Source: Imbricaverruca yamaguchii (taxonomy: Eukaryota; Arthropoda; Thecostraca; Neoverrucidae). From it: 64,000 bases of DNA. The notes under the pieces are model-generated. The model worked only from the letters and a program-made list of their open reading frames with translations. It was not told where the DNA came from and searched no databases. The translations under genes and the position numbers were made by a program. The first letter of the stretch is position 1, and the number at the start of each line of letters is the position of its first letter. The stretch spans positions 560,501 through 624,500 of the forward strand of contig JAOTOL010001346.1 in assembly GCA_034440575.1 (NCBI GenBank). Direction: 5' to 3'. Of the stretch, positions 59,601-64,000 are shown in pieces.

Positions 59601-60779
59601 CACAGACGACAGACCATGGACTACACACCACAGACAGCAGACAAACCACACACTGTCTACAGACGATTGACGGCCAAACCACAGACGACAGACACGGACC
59701 ACAAAAAAACTGTCTACAGACGATTGACGGGTCACAGCCAGACGACAGACCACGAACGACAGACCGCAACCTGCAGACGACCAACTACAGGCCACAAACC
59801 ACGGACCACAGGCCACATACAGACCGTTGGCAATACACTACAGACGGTGGGGCGAGGCCGCCTCACGTGTCCGTCCGCTGTGTGGCGTGACGTCGGCGGT
59901 ATCGAGGTGTCGAGGTATGGTATCGAGTTGCCGATGTATGGTATCGAGGTGTCGAGGTACGGTATCGAGGTGTCGAGGTATGGTATCAAGGTGTCGAGGC
60001 ATGTTATCAAGGTGTCGAGGTATGGTATCGAGGTGTCGAGGTACGGTATCGAGGTGTCGAGGTATGGTATCGAGGTGTCGAGGCATGTTATCAAGATGTC
60101 GATGTGTGGTATCGAGGTGTCGAGGTATGGTATCGAGGTGTCCAGGTATGGTATCGAGATGTCGAGGTACGGTATCAACGTGACGAGGTACGGTATCGAG
60201 GTGTCCAGGTATGGCATCGAAGTGTCGAGGTATGACATCGAGTATGGTATCGAGTTATGTTATCGAGGTGTCGATGTGTGGTATCGAGGTGTCGAGGTAT
60301 GGTATCGTAGGTGTCGATGTACGGTATTGAGGTGTCGAGGTATGTGTAGCAAAGGTGTTGAGGTAGGTGCATGTATTAGGTGTCGATGTGGTATCAATGT
60401 GTCGAGGTATAGTATCGAGGTATCAAGGTGTCGAGGTATGGTATCGAGGTGTTGATGTATGGTATCGAGGTGTCGAGGTATGGTATCGAGGTGTCGAGGT
60501 ACGGTATCGAGGTGTCTGGGTATGGTATCATGGTATGGTATCGAGGTGTCGATGTATGGTATCAATGTGTCCAGGTACGGTATCAATGTGTCGAGGTGTG
60601 GTATCGAGACGGGAGCCGGGCGCGGCCTGATGACGCCACCACCCGGCAGCTGATCCCGGCCGACAGTGTACTGCCGTGTCTGACGGACCTCTGCCGATCG
60701 CTCTGGGTCATACTGCACAACTACCACAGCATCGTCCAGTGGCACAGACAGCGGGTCGCCACGGAAGCGCCCGCGCCAG
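44477..60779 (+). CDS. VPS50: VPS50 (syndetin/CCDC132), 5' six exons, runs off the window
   Basis: Subunit of the EARP tethering complex (with VPS51, VPS52 and VPS53). It acts at recycling endosomes and, in nematodes and mammals, in dense-core vesicle maturation. Exons are 44477-44668, 46509-46645, 49632-49809, 57380-57568, 57917-58135 and 60650-60779, all GT-AG, with matching phases (0, 2, 0, 0, 0, then 1). They give about 348 codons of a protein usually near 960. Diagnostic blocks, in order: DPEAEREVLESIE, NVVSKKVSDMIL, GLGVLANYRHRQ, LLGAEDYPGCIHLLQECMKA, SKLQDTLDIAEERLDVGLSK, AYLILGKTQMAADQL and LPCLTDLCRSLW. The order matches the N-terminal CATCHR part of VPS50, not VPS54. The 5' end is uncertain: ATG 44477 directly follows a CAG acceptor, so it may be internal. 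Four introns carry large tandem arrays, three starting on the donor site itself. Confidence 0.93.
44840..44874 (+). mobile_element. LINE 3'-tail scrap
   Basis: GAGGTGCCCTAAAGCACC followed by ATTAACTAACTGAC, resembling other LINE tails in the window with a 4-bp repeat end. Very short. Confidence 0.4.
45760..45944 (-). mobile_element. tRNA-derived SINE, minus strand
   Basis: On the minus strand the head reads GCCGCCCTGGTAGCTCAGTT with a GGTTCGAGTC B box, followed by a non-tRNA body (AGTTGGCAGCTGACCCGATA). The anticodon region holds a duplicated CTGTACTGG, so it is not a functional tRNA gene. It sits inside the 41-bp array. Confidence 0.7.
46136..46508. other. VPS50 intron 1, 3' end
   Basis: No feature recognised before the acceptor catgccacag. 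Confidence 0.45.
46509..46645 (+). CDS. VPS50: VPS50 exon 2
   Basis: Reads MLPPGMDVNMVAARRQLLRK then QLNVVSKKVSDMILHCQPEH and ELE-R. This is the VPS50 coiled-coil segment with the conserved VSKKV.D.IL..QP pattern. 137 nt; ends GAAAG before gtgggg, phase 2, completed by the G at 49632. Confidence 0.92.
46646..46977. other. VPS50 intron 2, first part
   Basis: No feature recognised apart from the target duplication at 46963-46977. Confidence 0.45.
46978..47037 (+). mobile_element. 60-bp LINE micro-insertion with target duplication
   Basis: The last ~60 bp of the I-like LINE (GGGCGCAAAATGACCTTAGT ... with an AATC-repeat tail), matching 40311-40369. Perfect 15-bp target duplication CTTGATTACGAAAAT at 46963-46977 and 47038-47052. 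Confidence 0.93.
47053..47860. other. VPS50 intron 2, middle
   Basis: No exon or repeat recognised. Confidence 0.45.
47868..47985 (+). mobile_element. tRNA-derived SINE, head type E, 5'-truncated
   Basis: Retains the B box GCGTTCGATTCCCCGC and the type E body (AGAGGCAGGCGACGCCATAT ... GTGTCATAGTCACAACC) seen at 2070-2212. The A-box half is missing or diverged. Confidence 0.7.
47986..49245. other. VPS50 intron 2, later part
   Basis: No exon recognised. 48520-48585 faintly resembles 56405-56470 (dispersed repeat family 1), too weak to call. Confidence 0.4.
49256..49395 (+). mobile_element. tRNA-derived SINE, head type A, damaged
   Basis: GGGGTAAGTTGCTCGTCTCA with a GGTTCGAGCCTC B box, then CGACCAATCGGCGTGAGAG ... 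GACGTGTCGTAAAACC. The first bases of the head and part of the body (after GAGAGATTGG) are deleted. Confidence 0.82.
49485..49631. repeat. ~20-bp tandem array of acceptor-like units ending at the VPS50 exon 3 acceptor
   Basis: Eight CAG ends at 49497, 49517, 49535, 49554, 49574, 49591, 49611 and 49631, spaced 17-20 bp. Units such as GCTACTGGCACGTGCCTCAG, GACGACGATGTGTGTCTCAG and GTTGGTGTGCTGTGTCTCAG are alike. The last CAG is the acceptor deduced from protein homology and phase. Confidence 0.75.
49632..49809 (+). CDS. VPS50: VPS50 exon 3
   Basis: The first G completes R of ELER. It reads VMLLQEELLQTLAVCQTARQ, AHFTAGGLGVLANYRHRQTL, RTVLRPLHTIKTL. Ends CTG (49807-49809) before gtactg, phase 0. 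The next exon starts QKTEARLEDLL, so the junction falls where VPS50 family alignment expects KTL-Q. The last 30 coding bases and the donor GTA form the first unit of the 33-bp array. The donor (CTG|GTACTG) is weak, so any of many equivalent sites might be used. Confidence 0.88.
49780..56145. repeat. 33-bp minisatellite (~190 copies) founded on the VPS50 exon 3 end and donor
   Basis: Unit CTGCGGCCCCTGCACACC + ATCAAAACACTGGTA. Unit 1 (49780-49812) is the true end of exon 3 plus GTA of the intron. About 6.37 kb. Variants include ATCAACACACTGGTATTG, GTCAACACACTGG and ACCAACAAAACAGTGG, with 1-6 bp indels that become frequent after about 50460, and strong decay after 55700. Because 33 is a multiple of 3, all six frames are open for long stretches (for example LRPLHTIKTLV on + and a GPQYQCFDGVQ series on -). 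These long frames are not evidence of independent genes. Confidence 0.97.
56146..56454. other. VPS50 intron 3 after the array
   Basis: No feature recognised. Confidence 0.4.
56455..57105. repeat. Dispersed repeat family 1, copy B
   Basis: Aligns with 5300-6145, sharing GGTGACCTCACTTGACC, GCAAAACTAATAAGTG and AGTTCATTTTGGGGA. It has an intact ATATAAGCAAATGC where copy A carries a SINE. Confidence 0.7.
57380..57568 (+). CDS. VPS50: VPS50 exon 4
   Basis: 63 codons, QKTEARLEDLLGAEDYPGCI, HLLQECMKAAATYRHFSC, then SKLQDTLDIAEERLDVGLSK. This is the most conserved VPS50 N-terminal block. Acceptor gattctcgccag, donor gtaccg, phase 0 at both ends. Confidence 0.94.
57569..57916. other. VPS50 intron 4
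   Basis: Short (348 bp), GC-rich, with no repeat array. Ends ctcgccggcag. Confidence 0.6.
57917..58135 (+). CDS. VPS50: VPS50 exon 5
   Basis: 73 codons: LCTRWDEALYARLQEAYLIL, GKTQMAADQLLMHMTSAVHT, then QKRQFADLCT. The LGKTQ.A.DQL.MH.T.A.H pattern is diagnostic of VPS50. Donor gtgagg, phase 0. Confidence 0.94.
58136..58990. other. VPS50 intron 5, unique part
   Basis: No exon or repeat recognised. Confidence 0.45.
59000..59830. repeat. 93-bp minisatellite in VPS50 intron 5
   Basis: Units start AAACCACACACTGTCTACAG at 59161, 59254, 59363 (a 16-bp insertion precedes it) and 59457, continuing to about 59720. The unit contains ACGATTGACGGGTCACAGCC and CAGACCACAGACGACAGACC. Both edges degenerate into ACAGAC-rich sequence. 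Confidence 0.92.
59899..60609. repeat. 21-bp minisatellite next to the VPS50 exon 6 acceptor
   Basis: About 34 units of G + GTATCGAGGTGTCGAGGTAT, reading GIEVSRY in one frame, with frequent substitutions and some partial units. It stops about 40 bp before the exon 6 acceptor. Confidence 0.95.
60650..60779 (+). CDS. VPS50: VPS50 exon 6 (last in window)
   Basis: LIPADSVLPCLTDLCRSLWV, ILHNYHSIVQWHRQ, then a variable tail VATEAPAPG. The PDS.LPCL.DLC..LW pattern follows exon 5 as expected. 130 nt, so it ends in phase 1 at CCAG before gtcagtg. The following exons lie beyond the window. Confidence 0.9.
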
Positions 60780-62720
60780 GTCAGTGGACACCCGCCACAG
60801 AGAGGCCTTGTCAGTGTACTCTCGCAACAGACAGGCTGGGTCAGTGCACACCCGCCACAGAGAGGCCTTGTCAGTGTACACCCGCCACAGACAGGCCTGG
60901 TCAGTGTACTCCCGTCACGGAGAGTCCAGGTCAGTGGACACCCGCCACAGAGAGGCCGTACTCTCGCAACATACAGGCTGGGTCAGTGTACTCTCGTCAC
61001 GGAGAGTCCAGGTCAGTGCACACCCGCCACAGAGAGGCCGTACTCTCGCAACATACAGGCTGGGTCAGTGTACTCCCGTCACGGAGAGTCCAGGTCAGTG
61101 TACTCTCGCAACATACAGGCTGGGTCAGTGTACTCTCGTCACGGAGAGTCCAGGTCAGTGCACACCCGCCACAGAGAGGCCGTACTCTCGCAACATACAG
61201 GCTGGGTCAGTGTACTCTCGTCACGGAGAGTCCAGGTCAATATACCCCGCCACAGAGAGGCCTTGTCAGTGTACTCTCGCAACATACAGGCTGGGTCAGT
61301 GTACTCCGTCACGGAGAGTCCAGGTCAATATACCCCGCCACAGAGAGGCCTTGTCAGTGTACTCTCGCAACATACAGGCTGGGTCAGTGTACTCTCGTCA
61401 CGGAGAGTCCAGGTCAGTGTACCCCGCCACAGAGAGACCTTGTCAGTGTACCCTCTCAACAGACAGGCTGGGCCAGTGTACTCTAGTCACGGAGAGTCCA
61501 GGTCAGTGTACCCCCGCCACAGAGAGCTTGTAAGTACCTCCGCCCGGAGCCTTGTCAGTGTACTCTCACAACAGACAGGCTAGGTCAGTCCACTCTCGTC
61601 ACGGAGAGTCCAGGTCAGTGGACACCCGCCACAGAGAGGCCTTGTCAGTGTACTCTCGCAACATACAGGCTAGGTCAGTCCACTCTCGTCACGGAGAGTC
61701 CAGGTCAGTGCACACCCGCCACAGAGAGGCCTTGTCATGTACTCTCGCAACATACAGGCTGGGTCAGTGTACTCCCGTCACGGAGAGTCCAGGTCAGTGG
61801 ACACCCGCCACAGAGAGGCCTTGTCAGTGTACTCTCGCAACATACAGGCTGGGCCAGTGTACTCTCGTCACGGAGAGTCCAGGTCAATATACCCCGCCAC
61901 AGAGAGGCCTTGTCAGTGTACTCTCACAACAGACAGGCTGGGCCAGTGTACTCTCGTCACGGAGAGTCCAGGTCAGTGTACACCCGCCACAGAGAGGCCT
62001 TGTCAGTGTACTCTCGCAACAGACAGGCTGGGTCAGTGTACTCCCGTCACGGAGAGTCCAGGTCAATATACCCCGCCACAGAGAGGCCTTGTCAGTGTAC
62101 TACTCGCAACAACAGGCTAGGGTCAGTGTACTCGCCTCGTCACGGAGAGTCCAGGTCAATATACCCCGCCACAGAGAGGCCTTGTCAGTGTACTCTCGCA
62201 ACACACAGGCTGGGCCAGTATACTCTAGTCACGTATAGTCCAGGTGAGTATGCCCCCGCCGCAGAGAGGCTAAGTCAGCGACCTCCGTCACAGAGAGCCC
62301 AGTTAAATATACCCCTGCCATATACGGGCTAGGTCAGTGTATACCTGCGACAGAGAGGCCGAGTTCGTCATCAATGCACCCCTGCCACAGAGGCCTGGTT
62401 AGTGTACTTTCACCACAGAGAGGGTAGGTCAGCGTGCCCTCGCCATGTAGACACTTGGTCAGTGCACCTCCACCACAGATGAATTAGGTCTTTACCCCCA
62501 CCATGGACAGGCTAGATGTGTACCACCGTCACACATAGGCTACCTCAGTGCATCCCCGCCATATAGACACCTGGTCGGCGGTAACTCCGCCATACAGACA
62601 CTTCGTCAGTGTACACCGCCATTTAGACTCTTGTTCATTGTACCTGCGCCCCACAGAGATTCCGAGTCAGTCATCGGTGTATCCCCACCACAGGAGGATC
62701 AGTGCACCCTCGCCAGGGAT
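60777..62720. repeat. 30-bp / 90-bp higher-order minisatellite beginning on the VPS50 exon 6 donor
   Basis: Three 30-bp subunit types alternate: GGTCAGTGGACACCCGCCAC + AGAGAGGCCT, TGTCAGTGTACTCTCGCAAC + AGACAGGCTG, and GGTCAGTGTACTCCCGTCAC + GGAGAGTCCA, giving a ~90-bp higher-order unit. The first intron bases (CCAG|GTCAGTG) are the start of unit 1, and CCAGGTCAGTG recurs at each higher-order join. Clean to about 62330, then decaying to 62720. Confidence 0.95.
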
Positions 62721-63213
62721 GATTTCGATATGGGGTTAGGGTAAATGGGACTTTTGCAGAATGAAGTTGAGGTCCCGTTTATACTTGATCAGAGCCATCT
62801 CAATCAGTGGCTCAATGCACAATGCACTGGGTGGCTCAGTCGGAGCCACTCAGTTATATTGTGCTGTGAAACACAAACATCCGCAGAGGCACCATAGAGG
62901 CCCCGTACCCGATGTGCCTTTCCCCGCCCTACCTGCGGCGGATACTGGTCTTGCTCCTGTCGCGGATGAAGCCTGACCCGCTCCCGGCTTTTTTTTTCGA
63001 TCCCGCCCGCCCCTGCCGCGGGCGAAGTGACCGGCCATGGCGGAAGCTGACCTTACCCCGGCTGTGCAGAAGTGACTCCACCTTTCACAGAAGCAGACAC
63101 CAGCACGCAGTACAAGCTGCCCCCGGTCTGGCTTACGGTAGAAGCTAGCTCCGGCTGCGGTGGAGACTGATCCTAGCCGGCAGCAAACACTGACCCCGGC
63201 CGGCCCGCAGCCA
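62721..63213. repeat. Old satellite remnants in VPS50 intron 6
   Basis: 62721-62890 is unique-looking. From about 62930 there are diverged ~25-30 bp units resembling GAAGCTGACCTTACCCCGG and GGAGACTGATCCTAGCCGG, apparently ancestral to the array at the right edge. Confidence 0.45.
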
Positions 63214-63375
63214 GGTGATGGTGGTTCAGCTGGTAGGGCGTTCGACTCTGGCTCGTAAGATCATGCCTTCGAGTCTCGCAACCGGTGTGATCACTGAGTT
63301 CATCCCCGATCAATCGGCGTGTGAGGTTGGCAACCCTATATGGTCCAGCAGTCGAATGCGTCTTAAAGCAATCCC
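63214..63375 (+). mobile_element. tRNA-derived SINE, head type C
   Basis: Head GGTGGTTCAGCTGGTAGGGC with a CCTTCGAGTCTCG B box, then the body CGATCAATCGGCGTGTGAGG ... GAATGCGTCTTAAAGCAATC. The body matches types A and B although the head differs. Inserted in the satellite. Confidence 0.75.
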
Positions 63376-63381
63376 CAAGCG

Positions 63382-64000
63382 TGCAGCAGAGACAGTCCAC
63401 GACGGTGCCCACAGAGACCGAGTCAGCGGAGACTGACTCGGACGGCGCCCAAAGAGGCCAAATCAGCGAAGACTGACCCGGACGGTGCCTACAGAGAGCG
63501 AGTCAGCGGAGACTGACCTGGACGGTGCCCAAAGAGGCCGAATCAGCGGAGACTGACCTAGGCGGTGTCCACAGAGATCAAATCAGCGAAGACTGTCCCG
63601 GACGGTGCCTACAGAGACTGAATCAGCGGAGACTGACCCGGACGGTGCCCACAGAGAGCGAGTCAGCGGAGACTGACCCGGACGGTGCCCACAGAGACCG
63701 AGTCAGCGGAGACTGACCCGGACGGTGCCCACAGAGACCGAATCAGTGAAGACTGACCTGGACGGTGCTCATAGAGACCGAGTCAGCGGAGACTGACCCG
63801 GACGGTGCCCACAGAGAGCGAGTCAGCGGAGACTGACCCGGACGGTGCCCACAGAGAGCGAGTCAGCGGAGACTGACCCGGACGGTGCCCACAGAGAGCG
63901 AGTCAGCGGAGACTGACCCGGACGGTGCCCACAGAGAGCGAGTCAGTGAAGACTGACCTGGACGATGCCCACAGAGAGCGAGTCAGCGGAGACTGACCCG
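63382..64000. repeat. 42-bp minisatellite running off the right edge
   Basis: Unit GAGACTGACCCGGACGGTGC + CCACAGAGAGCGAGTCAGCGGA, about 14.5 copies with few substitutions. It shares GTCAG...CACAGAGAG with the 30-bp array at 60777, so it may be a later expansion of a diverged unit. Confidence 0.95.

Noticed and set aside
58982..59890. Protein-coding genes on either strand in the ACAGAC-rich and VVCRL-type frames
   Set aside because: They are translations of the 93-bp minisatellite (31 codons per unit) within VPS50 intron 5.
60428..62238. Open frames of 228-352 codons after VPS50 exon 6
   Set aside because: They come from the 21-bp and 30-bp arrays, both multiples of three, and have no similarity to the expected next VPS50 segment.

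Overview
This is an animal nuclear genome window, most likely arthropod. It has spliced genes with GT-AG introns, GC-rich exons in AT-richer introns, tRNA-derived SINEs, CR1-like and I-like LINEs, a Ty3/Gypsy fragment and hAT-type MITEs. The exact lineage cannot be read from the sequence; the Munc18 protein resembles arthropod Rop. There is no sign of bacterial gene organisation.

Layout, all host genes on the + strand unless stated. (1) 972-14127 holds a complete six-exon Rop/STXBP1 (Munc18-1) gene of 588 codons including the stop, with five phase-0 introns that carry SINEs, a hAT MITE and small tandem repeats. (2) 14128-31100 is gene-poor: a second hAT MITE, a decayed CR1-like LINE (18668-20945), a convergent pair of putative exons (a THAP-domain exon at 24063 and a minus-strand exon ending at 26006) behind matching CRE-containing motifs, and a rearranged CR1-like composite (28243-31100). 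(3) 31134-35138 holds five phase-compatible exons of an unrecognised coiled-coil-like gene ending in a stop. (4) 35866-40369 is a graveyard of I-like LINE and Gypsy pieces plus a heavily eroded ~30-bp satellite. (5) 44477 to the right edge is the 5' part of VPS50 (syndetin/CCDC132): six exons, about 348 codons, running off the window.

The striking feature is in VPS50. Four of its six introns are largely tandem repeat, and in three the first repeat unit straddles the exon/intron border and carries the 5' splice site: a ~41-bp array after exon 1, a ~6.4-kb, ~190-copy 33-bp array after exon 3, and a 30/90-bp array after exon 6. The exon 3 acceptor is itself the last of eight ~20-bp units each ending in CAG. 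The 33-bp unit is a whole number of codons (LRPLHTIKTLV), so splicing from any of about the first 29 copies would keep the reading frame and add 11 residues per copy. Splice-site-seeded minisatellites of this kind are the best candidate here for something undescribed.

Rop and VPS50 are both membrane-trafficking factors (SNARE regulation at exocytosis; EARP tethering at recycling endosomes and dense-core vesicle maturation), but nothing in the sequence says they are co-regulated. All exon calls come from reading frames, splice phases and remembered family similarity; no search or RNA evidence was available.
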